NCBI RefSeq assembly: GCF_900112795.1
Contig: NZ_FONA01000027.1
Location: 1-47,270 of the forward strand
Direction of reading: 5' to 3'
Source of the DNA: Thermophagus xiamenensis
Lineage (GTDB): Bacteria; Bacteroidota; Bacteroidia; Bacteroidales; Marinilabiliaceae
Length of the DNA stretch: 47,270 bases
The notes beneath the pieces are model-generated. The model did not search any database, was not told the origin of the DNA, and worked only from the letters and a program-made list of their open reading frames with translations. The position numbers and the translations under genes are program-made. Numbering within the stretch: position 1 is the stretch's first letter; the number at the start of each line of letters is the position of its first letter. Shown piece by piece: positions 7,592 through 15,550 of the stretch.

Positions 7592-8251
7592 ATGTCAAAG
7601 AAAAAAGTAGCAGTTATTCTGTCAGGCTGCGGAGTCTATGACGGATCCGAGATTCACGAAGCAACCCTTACCATGTTGGCCATTGCCAGAGCCGGGGGTG
7701 AATATTCCATTTTTGCACCCGACATGGAACAGCATCATGTGATAAACCACCTGACGGGCGAAGAGATGCCCGAAAAACGTAACGTACTGGTAGAAGCAGC
7801 CCGCATAGCACGCGGCAAGATACAATCGTTAAGTGACTATCAAGCCCGGGACTTTGACGCATTAATGCTCCCCGGCGGGTTTGGGGCTGCCAAAAACCTG
7901 TGCACCTTTGCTTTCGACGGTCCCGACTGCAACGTACATCCGGAAGTAGAACGGGCCATTCGCGAAACCAATGCGGCCGGAAAGCCCATAGGTGCGTTGT
8001 GCATTGCCCCGGTCATCCTGGCCAAAGTTCTGGGACAAGGGAAAATAACTATCGGGTCAGATCCGGAAACCGCCAAAGCTGTTACAACCATGGGCGGAAC
8101 GCATGTGGAAACGACTCATGCGGAAGTGGTGACCGATGAACAGTTAAAAATAGCCACCACACCCTGCTACATGCTGGACGCCACTATCGATCAGATTGCT
8201 CAGGGGGCCGAAAACGTAGTAAAGGCAGTTTTTAGCATGATAAAAGATTGA
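7592..8251 (+). CDS. elbB: ElbB-type glyoxalase (DJ-1/PfpI superfamily, ES1 family)
   Basis: A 219-residue class I glutamine amidotransferase-like fold of the ES1/ElbB group; E. coli ElbB has glyoxalase activity. KKVAVILSGCGVYDGSEIHE (4-23) is the diagnostic N-terminus. The nucleophile elbow is GALCIAP with Cys137. An LMLPGGFGAAKNL segment (91-103) and a Tyr-Met-Leu-Asp near the end are also family features. It is cytosolic and full length. It is a single gene bounded by a long repeat-rich upstream region and a strong terminator, with a perfect palindrome 91 bases upstream that could be its operator. There is no Shine-Dalgarno sequence, as usual in Bacteroidota. Confidence 0.95.
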   Translation: MSKKKVAVILSGCGVYDGSEIHEATLTMLAIARAGGEYSIFAPDMEQHHVINHLTGEEMPEKRNVLVEAARIARGKIQSLSDYQARDFDALMLPGGFGAAKNLCTFAFDGPDCNVHPEVERAIRETNAAGKPIGALCIAPVILAKVLGQGKITIGSDPETAKAVTTMGGTHVETTHAEVVTDEQLKIATTPCYMLDATIDQIAQGAENVVKAVFSMIKD

Positions 8252-8268
8252 GGACGGTTTTTACTTAT

Positions 8269-8314
8269 AGAGGGACCATAAGGCGATATATCCGCCAAAG
8301 GTCCCTCTTTTATT
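8269..8314. terminator. bidirectional intrinsic terminator between elbB and the DUF4294 gene
   Basis: AGAGGGACC at 8269-8277 pairs exactly with GGTCCCTCT at 8300-8308. An inner GGCG/CGCC stem lies in the loop and a T-rich tail follows on the plus strand. It sits at the ends of two convergent genes. Confidence 0.85.
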
Positions 8315-8930
8315 ATAGCATTCCGTTTTCGATCATAATGATGATATGCTCAATCATGCGGTCTTCCCGTTCGGCATCATATTCAGCTTTCAGATTGGAA
8401 CCAAACAAACGTGCTACCGACTGCCAGAAAAAAGCCGAGAAGCTGCCTTTGTACTCTTTAATCAGGTTATAACTGGTATCGCCGGTTTCCCGGTCGATAA
8501 GTTTAATTAGCAAACGTCCCTGTGAAAAAGAGAGCTTACGTAATGGCTGCTCGAACTCCTGAAAAAGTTTCTTTTCTGCTACCCGAAGGTATTCTTTACG
8601 CTCCTTTTCACTCTCTAATTGAGCCAGATGGGCATTGATTTCCTCCAATTTAGCAGCAGCAATTTTGGCATAAGGCAAAGTAACTTTAATATTGCGCACC
8701 AAACGGCTGTAAACTCTTCGTTCCCGTTTGTTTCTAAAGCGCCATCGCGGGACGATTTTTACCTCGGAAAGCATCACATGGGGGACGGTATCGGACCCGG
8801 AAACTTTCGACTTAAGCATATAAACCTCCTTACCGGCCATATTCGCTTTTTCTACTTCCTGCCCCTTAAGTTCAAAGACAAAGCCCGGAAGTAAAAAAAC
8901 GCAGGTTATGATGTATCGACAGAGTTTCAT
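8313..8930 (-). CDS. DUF4294 family secreted protein
   Basis: A 205-residue protein with a signal peptide over about residues 1-23 (hydrophobic VFLLPGFVF, cleavage near LKGQ). The mature part carries the DUF4294 core: RRVYSRLVRNIKVTLPYAK, a charged helix, then LRKLSFSQGRLLIKLIDRETG and a C-terminal helix with SFSAFFWQSVARLFG. The family is almost confined to Bacteroidota, is presumed periplasmic, and has no known activity. It is convergent with elbB across a shared terminator and runs divergent from nothing close by. Its last codons overlap the terminator region by a few bases. Confidence 0.88.
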   Translation of the reverse strand: MKLCRYIITCVFLLPGFVFELKGQEVEKANMAGKEVYMLKSKVSGSDTVPHVMLSEVKIVPRWRFRNKRERRVYSRLVRNIKVTLPYAKIAAAKLEEINAHLAQLESEKERKEYLRVAEKKLFQEFEQPLRKLSFSQGRLLIKLIDRETGDTSYNLIKEYKGSFSAFFWQSVARLFGSNLKAEYDAEREDRMIEHIIIMIENGML

Positions 8931-8990
8931 AACAATCTGTTGTTAATTATATGACCTCAATGAATCTGAGAATACACCAAAATTCATCAG

Positions 8991-9084
8991 TTATAATTTA
9001 TCAAATTCATTGGTCTGAAGGAACTCGCATGACCGTCAGTTTATACATGTTCTAACTTTAGCCAAAGCTGCCATGCACGTTTAA
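8991..9084 (+). repeat. dispersed intergenic element, copy B
   Basis: Contains ATAATTTATCAAATTCATTGG, GGAACTCGCATGAC, TTTATACATGTTCT and a degenerate right end CCATGCACGTTTAATG. It lies just after the nfo stop codon (minus strand). Less conserved than copies A and E. Confidence 0.7.
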
Positions 9085-9097
9085 TGCAACCCCGAAA

Positions 9098-9949
9098 CTA
9101 AAGAACCGATTGCTGTTTCAACCATTCAATTTCTTTAGGCCAAAGCTCGGGCTGCGGCGTCTCCAATATAATGGGTATGTTGTCGAAACGGCTATCTTTC
9201 ATCATTCTGGAAAAGGTTGTCTCCTTTAAATATCCCTCTCCCAGGCTGGCATGTCTATCCACTTTGCTGCCGCGCTCCTTTTTGGCATCGTTCAGGTGGA
9301 TACCCTTCAGCATCTCAAATCCTACAATTTTATCAAATTGCTCCCAGGTATCCTCATAACCCTGATCTGACAAAAAATCATACCCTGCCGCCCAGCCATG
9401 ACAGGTGTCAATGCAAACCCCCACTCTCGATTTGTCATCGACCCATTCAATAATCTGTGCCAGATGTTCGAACCGATATCCAACGTTAGAGCCTTGTCCG
9501 GCAGTATTTTCAATAACAGCAATGACATCTTTGGTTTGTGCCAATGCAATATTGATCGATTCGGCAATCCGTTTAAGGCACTCTTCTTCGGAAATTTTAT
9601 TCAGATGGCTACCGGGATGAAAATTAAGCAGCTTCAGACCAAGCTGTTCACATCGCTGCATCTCATCGAGGAATGCGGCACGCGACTTTTCAATTCCTGC
9701 TGTTTCGGGGTGCCCCAGATTGATCAAATAACTATCGTGAGGTAAGATATGGGAAGGAGAAAACCCTTTGGCTTCACAATTGGCCTTAAATTTTTCAATA
9801 CTCTCCTGAGTCAATGGTTTGGCTTTCCATTGCCGTTGGTTCTTAGTAAACAAAGCAAAAGCCGTAGCACCTATTTCGGCTGCATTCAATGGTGCATTTT
9901 CAACACCTCCCGCTGCGCTTACGTGCGCTCCAATAAATTTCTTTGTCAT
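9098..9949 (-). CDS. nfo: deoxyribonuclease IV (AP endonuclease)
   Basis: Endonuclease IV cleaves 5' of abasic sites in DNA using three metal ions held in a TIM barrel. All nine metal ligands can be placed: His71, His111, Glu147, Asp181, His184, His218, Asp231, His233 and Glu263. Signature stretches are FHPGSH (110-115), VIENTAGQG (145-153), CIDTCH (179-184) and HLNDAKK (218-224). At 283 residues it is full length. It is a monocistronic repair gene. Its closeness to the SRAP protein, which also handles abasic sites, is suggestive but not an operon. Confidence 0.97.
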   Translation of the reverse strand: MTKKFIGAHVSAAGGVENAPLNAAEIGATAFALFTKNQRQWKAKPLTQESIEKFKANCEAKGFSPSHILPHDSYLINLGHPETAGIEKSRAAFLDEMQRCEQLGLKLLNFHPGSHLNKISEEECLKRIAESINIALAQTKDVIAVIENTAGQGSNVGYRFEHLAQIIEWVDDKSRVGVCIDTCHGWAAGYDFLSDQGYEDTWEQFDKIVGFEMLKGIHLNDAKKERGSKVDRHASLGEGYLKETTFSRMMKDSRFDNIPIILETPQPELWPKEIEWLKQQSVL

Positions 9950-10333
9950 AATATTATGGCATTATTAATCCAATAAACAATTGTTTTTTAAGCCTAAACT
10001 TCCGGCACCTGACATTACTCTCTTTTAAACTCCCGGCTATCTGACCTTCATATTTTCTCAGGGCCATATTAACGCCTCGAAAATTATTTTCTGAAAGTTA
10101 GTTTGATGCCATTTTTTTACTGAAATGCAATATATCAAAAATTTTTGCCTTAATGAATTTCAGCCACCCTGTCAAATTGTCAATCGCCACAATCTGGCAT
10201 CATTTCTGTTTTATGGACGAATGCACAATTATAGATAATTAGACTTTTAGATGTAAGATTTGTAGATATTAGACATTAGATGTTAGATGTTTAGATTTAA
10301 GATAATAGTTCAAATACAATAAAAGCAATAGAA
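9950..10333. other. repeat-rich intergenic region
   Basis: There is no gene. The right end (about 10226-10310) is a run of TTAGATGT/TAGATATTAGAC-like words in irregular direct repetition, immediately before the thioredoxin-glutaredoxin gene. The rest is AT-rich and shows nothing clear. Confidence 0.5.
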
Positions 10334-10912
10334 ATGAAACATCAGGTGATAACCTCCCTGCAGGATTTCAGAGATCGTCTACAACAAAACCCGGATCTCT
10401 ATCTTCTGATATACAAAAAAGGTTCGGAACAAAGCGACTGTGCTCTATCCAATCTGGAAGCACTGGAAATCGATACCGACAAGCCACTGTTCAGTGTAAA
10501 CGTAGCAGAGGTAGGCGATGTTCATCCCGAATATCACATTACCACAGCTCCGGTGGTGATAGAATTCCAATCGGGGAAACCGGGCCGTCAGCTAAAAGGA
10601 TGTCATCAACCCGGTTCTTTGGAAAGTTTCTTTAAGCCTGCCACAGCATCAGCAGGTTCCGGAAATGGCAAAAAACAAAAGCAAGTTATTGTATATACCA
10701 CTCCCACCTGTTCGTGGTGCCGTACGTTGAAAGAATATCTGAAAAGTCATCAGATTGGGTTCAAAGAAATAGATGTCACCAAGGATGCACGGGCGGCCGA
10801 AGAGATGGTTCGCCGAAGTGGGCAGCAAGGTGTTCCGCAGAGTTTGATCGACGGACAGGTGGTGGTAGGCTTCGACCGAAACCGAATCAATGCACTTTTA
10901 GGCATCAGTTAA
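10334..10912 (+). CDS. thioredoxin-like/glutaredoxin fusion protein
   Basis: A 192-residue protein with two thioredoxin-fold domains. Residues 1-100 resemble the monothiol or inactive thioredoxin-like module: a beta-alpha start, SDCA at 34-37 with only Cys36 where CxxC would be, and a cis-proline-type TTAPVVIEF (70-78). A Gly/Ser/Lys linker (106-116) follows. Residues 117-192 form a classical glutaredoxin: VIVYTTPTCSWC with the dithiol Cys126-Cys129, a GVPQ cis-Pro segment, and a terminal RINALLGI helix. The fusion suggests a cytosolic disulfide reductase with an adaptor domain. The gene stands alone among repeats. The domain call is firm; the substrate is unknown. Confidence 0.88.
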   Translation: MKHQVITSLQDFRDRLQQNPDLYLLIYKKGSEQSDCALSNLEALEIDTDKPLFSVNVAEVGDVHPEYHITTAPVVIEFQSGKPGRQLKGCHQPGSLESFFKPATASAGSGNGKKQKQVIVYTTPTCSWCRTLKEYLKSHQIGFKEIDVTKDARAAEEMVRRSGQQGVPQSLIDGQVVVGFDRNRINALLGIS

Positions 10913-10940
10913 ACGGACGCAGCGAACTTTAATACAGGCA

Positions 10941-11110
10941 GACATGTGTAAACTTAGAGGCAGAAGTGCACAGGCAGAAGGCAGAAGTAGTCATTAGTGT
11001 TTTGTGGATATAGTCAATAGTGATTAGTGTAAATGAACCAGTGACTTATGACTAACCACTAATGACTGCTTTTAGTTCCATTCGGCCAATAACTTAGATA
11101 AATTTTAAAC
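10941..11110. repeat. compound intergenic repeat (CTTCTGCC-type, ATTAGTG-type and partial dispersed element)
   Basis: GAGGCAGAAGTGCACAGGCAGAAG at about 10950-10980 is the reverse complement of CTTCTGCCTGTGCACTTCTGCC at 35810-35832. It is followed by TAGTCATTAGTG and the inverted CCACTAATGACT, then the left end of the dispersed element (CATTCGGCCAATAACTTAGA at 11079). Three repeat families are joined in one gap. Confidence 0.65.
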
Positions 11111-11166
11111 GAAAAATAATTGGTTTTAAAATAACATTTGTTAAACCACTAAATTTTAAATAGAAT

Positions 11167-11454
11167 ATGAGAGAATTACAGCCAATTAATCAAAATGTTC
11201 TGCTGGAATTGACCGAAGAAACGGCAGAACAAAAAACGGCAGCGGGCATTATCATTCCCGACAGTGCCAAAAGTAAAGAAAAAACCGGCAAGGTGGCCGG
11301 CATCAGCAACATCGAAAACCCGGAAATAGCAGTAGGTGACACAGTACTCTACAAAGAGTTTTCGGGTACCGAACTGGAATTTGAAGGCAAGAAATATTTG
11401 TTGATACCTTACTCCGATATCCTGGGGAAGGTCGTTGAAACAGAGAGCATCTGA
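11167..11454 (+). CDS. groES: GroES-like co-chaperonin (orphan)
   Basis: A 95-residue Cpn10 fold. It shows the N-terminal strand LQPINQNVLLE, the mobile-loop segment TAAGIIIPDSAKSKEKTGKV that in GroES docks on GroEL, and the C-terminal YLLIPYSDILGKV strand. GroES normally heads a groES-groEL operon, but here a terminator follows about 115 bases later and no groEL is present. It may be the sole groES of the genome in an unusual place, or a second copy. The usual Gly-rich mobile-loop sequence GGI(V/I)LP is changed to AAGIIIPD, which could affect partner choice. Cytosolic. Confidence 0.85.
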   Translation: MRELQPINQNVLLELTEETAEQKTAAGIIIPDSAKSKEKTGKVAGISNIENPEIAVGDTVLYKEFSGTELEFEGKKYLLIPYSDILGKVVETESI

Positions 11455-12016
11455 TCGGTGACATTTCTTCAGGACGTTAGACAATTAATTATTCCACATA
11501 TATTCACAACAGATCGGGGCATATTTGTTAAAATTAAAATAACAACGCCGAACTGTTGTTCATTAAAGGCCGGCAACCTGATTTTGCCGGCTTTTTTGTT
11601 TTTATGGCACTACCATTATTTCACAGACGAAACAAGCATGGCAATATGGGGTTGAAACAAAAGAGAATGTATAAAACGACAGAGGCAGAATACAGATAAA
11701 GTTTTTAGTCATTAGTCATCAAGTGGTTTGTGTTAAATAACTAAGGACTAACGACTAACCACTATTGACTGATTTTAAAATCAATAGTTCAATAAAATTT
11801 ATACGACTGAACAAAATCACCTTTTTTATCGGTAACAATTGCTAAATTGCATTTTAAAATGGCGGAAAGATAACTGATCAGTTTTTTCAAAACATCAATA
11901 TAAGACGCAAGCATAAAAGCGGACGACGAAAAAAGCAGGGCCGGTATAAAAGAAGAAAAATAACTCAGTTGCTGGAGCTATCTTCGGCCAATATTTAGAA
12001 ACAAAAATAATCGTTT
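11455..12016. other. intergenic region with terminator and ATTAGTG/CACTAAT repeats
   Basis: After the groES terminator, 11700-11790 contains AGTCATTAGTCATC and the inverted CGACTAACCACTATTGACTG, the same family as 10985-11065 and 37555-37620. The remainder up to arcA (11790-12016) is AT-rich with no gene visible. Confidence 0.55.
11569..11597 (+). terminator. intrinsic terminator after groES
   Basis: GCCGGCAA at 11569-11576 pairs with TTGCCGGC at 11584-11591, closing a 7-base loop, and a run of T follows. Confidence 0.88.
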
Positions 12017-13273
12017 ATGAGTCAACCGATAGAACCATACATTTCATCAGAAATAGGAGAGATAGAAGCAGTTATATTACACACCCCCGGCCAGGAAGTG
12101 GAAAACATGACCCCTGGCAATGCGGAAAGAGCGCTTTACAGTGATATTTTGAACCTTCCGGTAGTACAGGAGGAATATCAACAATTTAAAAGCGTACTGG
12201 AAAAACTGACCACCACCTTCCAGGTAAAAGATCTATTAACTGAAATATTAGAGAACCAGGAAGTAAAAACCACCCTGGTTGACCGGATTTGCACATTCGA
12301 ACGGGTGACTGAGATAAAGAACGATTTATTGTCGCAAGGTCCGGCTGAATTAGCATCGCACCTCATTGAAGGCGTTGCGCTAAAACGAGACACATTAACC
12401 ACCTTTCTCTCTGATGAGCGTTATGCCTTAAAACCCCTTCACAATTTTTTCTTTACACGTGATGCTTCGGTGACCATCTACAATGATATTTTAATATCGA
12501 AGATGGCCAATCGCGTGCGGGAGCGGGAAACCATAATTATGGAGGCCATATTTCGCCATTCTCCACGCTTTAAAACCTCCATTATAACCCCCATGAACAA
12601 ACCCGACCTCGGCGCTGAAACATTTATTGAGGGCGGAGATATACTGATAGCTCGCGAAGATATTCTAATTGTAGGCAATGGTGTACGCACATCGACTCAA
12701 GGCATTGATTTTTTGGTAAATCACTTAAAAAAGCAAAAGAGAAGGGTGCACATTGTCGTTCAGCAGCTTCCGGATAAACCGGAATCCTTCATCCACCTGG
12801 ATATGGTTTTCACCTTACTGGATAAGGAAACATGCATGGTTTACGAACCCGTCATCAAACATGAAAACAATTACGGCACCATATTGATGACCATCGATAA
12901 CGGGAAGGTCGAAAATATTTCCCGTCAGCCGGGATTATTAAAGTGCCTCGAGGCATTAGGCATGCCATTAAAAGCGGTTCCCTGTGGTGGTCATGATCTA
13001 TGGCAGCAAGAACGTGAACAGTGGCACAGTGGCGCCAATTTTTTTGCGATAGCACCGGGCAAACTCATCGGCTATGCACGCAACGTACATACCCTGGAAG
13101 CCCTTCAGGAAGAAGGTTATTCTGTTATTGAGGCTGAAAATGTAATTAACGGAACAATATCAGTTGATCAATACAAGAAATTTGTAATAACCATAGAGGG
13201 CTCCGAATTGCCCCGAGGCGGTGGCGGTGCCAGGTGCATGACAATGCCTGTCCGGAGAAAAAAAGTGATGTAA
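12017..13273 (+). CDS. arcA: arginine deiminase
   Basis: Converts arginine to citrulline and ammonia, the first step of the arginine deiminase pathway. The 418-residue protein has the guanidino-group-modifying fold. FTRD is at 146-149, EGGD at 205-208 and HLDMVFT at 260-266. The catalytic Cys407 sits in GGGGARCMTMP at the C-terminus, as the family requires. arcB (ornithine transcarbamylase) and arcC (carbamate kinase) are not next to it, so the pathway is either scattered or the enzyme serves nitrogen supply or acid tolerance alone. The start has no Shine-Dalgarno; the ATG at 12017 gives the typical length. Confidence 0.95.
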   Translation: MSQPIEPYISSEIGEIEAVILHTPGQEVENMTPGNAERALYSDILNLPVVQEEYQQFKSVLEKLTTTFQVKDLLTEILENQEVKTTLVDRICTFERVTEIKNDLLSQGPAELASHLIEGVALKRDTLTTFLSDERYALKPLHNFFFTRDASVTIYNDILISKMANRVRERETIIMEAIFRHSPRFKTSIITPMNKPDLGAETFIEGGDILIAREDILIVGNGVRTSTQGIDFLVNHLKKQKRRVHIVVQQLPDKPESFIHLDMVFTLLDKETCMVYEPVIKHENNYGTILMTIDNGKVENISRQPGLLKCLEALGMPLKAVPCGGHDLWQQEREQWHSGANFFAIAPGKLIGYARNVHTLEALQEEGYSVIEAENVINGTISVDQYKKFVITIEGSELPRGGGGARCMTMPVRRKKVM

Positions 13274-13394
13274 AAGAGATTTGTAAAGTCGGGAAAAACT
13301 TGACTCAAGGCAAGAATAACAAAATTGTCTGAGCAATTAATCCTGATTACCAGGTTTAAAAGGAAACGGATTTGTGCGGCCTAAAAATTTTAAA

Positions 13395-13506
13395 GAGGGT
13401 GTCCCATTCTCTGAGAATAAACAAAAATTTACTGTGTAATCTTATATAAAAAGGGTTGACAATAAAAAACACAGGCTTTCTCGCAGAAAAAATTACAGAC
13501 ACCCTC
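13395..13506. mobile_element. MITE-like element, 112 bp, inverted ends GAGGGTGTC
   Basis: A perfect 9-base inverted repeat, GAGGGTGTC at 13395-13403 and GACACCCTC at 13498-13506, bounds 112 AT-rich bases. A second inner inverted pair, TTCTCTGAGAA near the left end and TTCTCGCAGAA near the right, extends the symmetry. The length is too great for a terminator loop. No transposase frame is inside. No target duplication is obvious. It could be a MITE or a relic of an IS with GAGGGTGTC ends. Confidence 0.5.
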
Positions 13507-13545
13507 AGTTGCAAAAAAAGAGAAGGTAATAGCCACTCACATTTT

Positions 13546-14733
13546 TTAAACCACTTCTTTCACCAGCAGGGCAGCCTCCTGCAAAGTTATGGCAGAACGC
13601 ACTTTTAGTCCGGACGCATCAATCACTTTCTTGCCTTCTTCGGCGTTGGTACCCTGTAACCGGACAATAACAGGCACATTGATGTTCCCAAGTTTTTTAT
13701 AGGCTTCAACAACACCATTGGCTACTCTGTCGCAACGAACAATTCCACCGAAAATATTAATTAATACTGCTTTCACGGCGGGGTCGTTCAAAATCAATTT
13801 CAGACCTGCTTCCACGGTTTCGGCGCTGGCGCCACCCCCAACATCCAGGAAATTGGCGGGTTCACCTCCCGACAGTTTAATAATATCCATAGTGGCCATA
13901 GCCAGCCCTGCGCCATTAACCATGCATCCCACATTACCATCGAGCTTCACAAAATTGAGGTTATGTCGGGCAGCTTCCACCTCGGTGGGATCTTCCTCGT
14001 CCAAATCTCTCATTTCTAACAATTCGGGATGCCTGAAAAGGGCATTATCATCCAGATTAAATTTGGCATCTACAGCCAGGATTTTATCATCGGTAGTTTT
14101 TAACACCGGATTAATTTCCACCAAAGAAGCATCAACAGAAGAATAAGCCTTATAAAGCGCAAAAATAAAACGCGTCATTTCCTTAAAGGCATTTCCAGAA
14201 AGGCCCAAATTAAAGGCAATTTTTCTGGCCTGGAAAGGCAGTATTCCGTTACCCGGGTCGATCTCTTCACGAAAAATTCGATCGGGTTTTTGTTCAGCCA
14301 CCTGTTCAATATCCATTCCTCCTTCAGGTGAATACATGATGGTATGATGTCCGGTTTTACGGTTGAGGAGGATGCTCATGTAAAATTCCTCCTTCTGCGA
14401 AGGTCCGGGATAATAAACGTCCTGAGCAACAAGAATTTTACGAACTTTTTTCCCTGCGGGACCGGTTTGGTGAGTTACCAACTGCATACCAATCATGTTG
14501 GAGGCAATTTCTTTTACTTCATCCAGATTTTTTGCCAGTTTCACCCCTCCCCCTTTACCTCTGCCGCCTGCGTGCACCTGAGCTTTAAGGACCCACCAGC
14601 CGGTGCCGGTTTCTTTCTGCAGTTTTTTGGCAGCTTCGACAGCTTCGTCAGGGGAATAGGCCACAATTCCCTCCTGAATGGCAACCCCATTTTGTTTTAG
14701 GATCTCTTTGGCCTGATACTCATGAATATTCAT
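13546..14733 (-). CDS. sucC: succinyl-CoA synthetase (ADP-forming) beta subunit
   Basis: The beta subunit carries the nucleotide-binding ATP-grasp domain of the TCA-cycle enzyme that makes ATP or GTP from succinyl-CoA. MNIHEYQAKEILKQNGV is the diagnostic N-terminus. The Lys/Gly-rich HAGGRGKGGGVKLA segment (about 54-67), VEINPV in the ATP-grasp core, FLDVGGGA, and NIFGGIVRCD near residues 326-335 are all present. It is 395 residues and complete. sucD, usually the next gene, is not adjacent on either side, which happens in some Bacteroidota. It is divergent from trmH. Confidence 0.97.
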   Translation of the reverse strand: MNIHEYQAKEILKQNGVAIQEGIVAYSPDEAVEAAKKLQKETGTGWWVLKAQVHAGGRGKGGGVKLAKNLDEVKEIASNMIGMQLVTHQTGPAGKKVRKILVAQDVYYPGPSQKEEFYMSILLNRKTGHHTIMYSPEGGMDIEQVAEQKPDRIFREEIDPGNGILPFQARKIAFNLGLSGNAFKEMTRFIFALYKAYSSVDASLVEINPVLKTTDDKILAVDAKFNLDDNALFRHPELLEMRDLDEEDPTEVEAARHNLNFVKLDGNVGCMVNGAGLAMATMDIIKLSGGEPANFLDVGGGASAETVEAGLKLILNDPAVKAVLINIFGGIVRCDRVANGVVEAYKKLGNINVPVIVRLQGTNAEEGKKVIDASGLKVRSAITLQEAALLVKEVV

Positions 14734-14854
14734 AAACTCGGTTTTGTTAATTTAAAAATAAGACTAAGTATTAATTAATAGAATTTTTTGCTGATTAAAA
14801 GGGAAAATAAGCGCATTTAATCCGATACCCCCCCCTTGTATAGATAACACCACC

Positions 14855-14885
14855 TTGTACGGTCATAGACGATTCACTAATTTTG
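14855..14885 (+). promoter_or_regulatory. Bacteroidota-type promoter of the TrmH gene
   Basis: TTG at 14855-14857, a 20-base spacer, then TAATTTTG at 14878-14885. This is an exact match to the Bacteroidota sigma-ABfr consensus (TTG, N19-21, TAnnTTTG). Transcription should start near 14891, which rules out the upstream TTG start and supports the ATG at 14909. Confidence 0.8.
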
Positions 14886-14908
14886 CGCAACCAAATAAAA
14901 AGCTTACC

Positions 14909-15445
14909 ATGCGTAAATTAAAACTACATGAATTGGGTCGCATAACCATCGACCAATTCAAAGAAGCACCCAAAACACCTATTGTGGTTGTTCTGGACAA
15001 TGTCAGAAGTCTCCACAATGTGGGTAGCATCTTCCGAACCTCAGATGCATTTCGTCTGCAATCCATCTTTTTGTGTGGCATCACCTCAACCCCGCCCCAC
15101 AAAGAGATCCATAAAACCGCGTTGGGTGCGGAAGATGCCGTATCGTGGCGCTACTTTGATAAAACAACCAAAGCCCTGGAATTGTTGAAACAAGAAGGAT
15201 ATTTGCTTATTGGTGTAGAACAGGTAGAAGGAAGCATCAGTTTACCTGAATTTAAACCGGTAAAAGGTGACAAATATGCAGTAATATTCGGGAATGAAGT
15301 GAAAGGGGTAGACCAGAAAGTAATAGATCAATGCGATATGTGTTTGGAAATACCCCAGTATGGCACCAAACATTCCTTTAATGTATCTGTATCGGCAGGT
15401 ATTGTGCTGTGGGAATTAGCCGGAAAATTATTTCCGCGAAAATAA
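14909..15445 (+). CDS. TrmH-family (SpoU) RNA 2'-O-methyltransferase
   Basis: A SPOUT-class methyltransferase that transfers methyl from SAM to a 2'-hydroxyl of tRNA or rRNA. The three knot motifs are visible: LDNVRSLHNVGSIFRTSDAF (about 29-48), IFGNEVKGV (about 127-135), and EIPQYGTKHSFNVSVS (about 147-162), with the conserved Asn, Arg and Glu. At 178 residues it has the catalytic domain with little extension, so tRNA Gm18-type or a related specificity cannot be told. The frame is open upstream to a TTG at 14855, but that TTG is the promoter -33 element, so the ATG at 14909 is the start. Confidence 0.9.
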   Translation: MRKLKLHELGRITIDQFKEAPKTPIVVVLDNVRSLHNVGSIFRTSDAFRLQSIFLCGITSTPPHKEIHKTALGAEDAVSWRYFDKTTKALELLKQEGYLLIGVEQVEGSISLPEFKPVKGDKYAVIFGNEVKGVDQKVIDQCDMCLEIPQYGTKHSFNVSVSAGIVLWELAGKLFPRK

Positions 15446-15493
15446 TTTAGCTTTTGATCTTACTCCTAAATTGAACTTATTTTATTCTTCAAA

Positions 15494-15534
15494 ATAAAAA
15501 GGACTACCCGTTTCTGAGTAGTCCTTTTTATTTT
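15494..15534. terminator. bidirectional intrinsic terminator
   Basis: AAAAAGGACTAC pairs with GTAGTCCTTTTT around a short loop, with A and T runs on both sides. It serves the trmH-family gene (+) and the lipoprotein gene ending at 15551 (-). Confidence 0.88.
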
Positions 15535-15550
15535 AATATTGCTCAATACT

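Noticed and set aside
11458-11655. 65-codon plus-strand ORF after groES
   Set aside because: Runs through the groES terminator and shows no conserved sequence pattern.
14855-14908. Upstream TTG start of the TrmH-family gene
   Set aside because: The TTG is the -33 element of a consensus promoter, and the extra 18 residues do not match the family.
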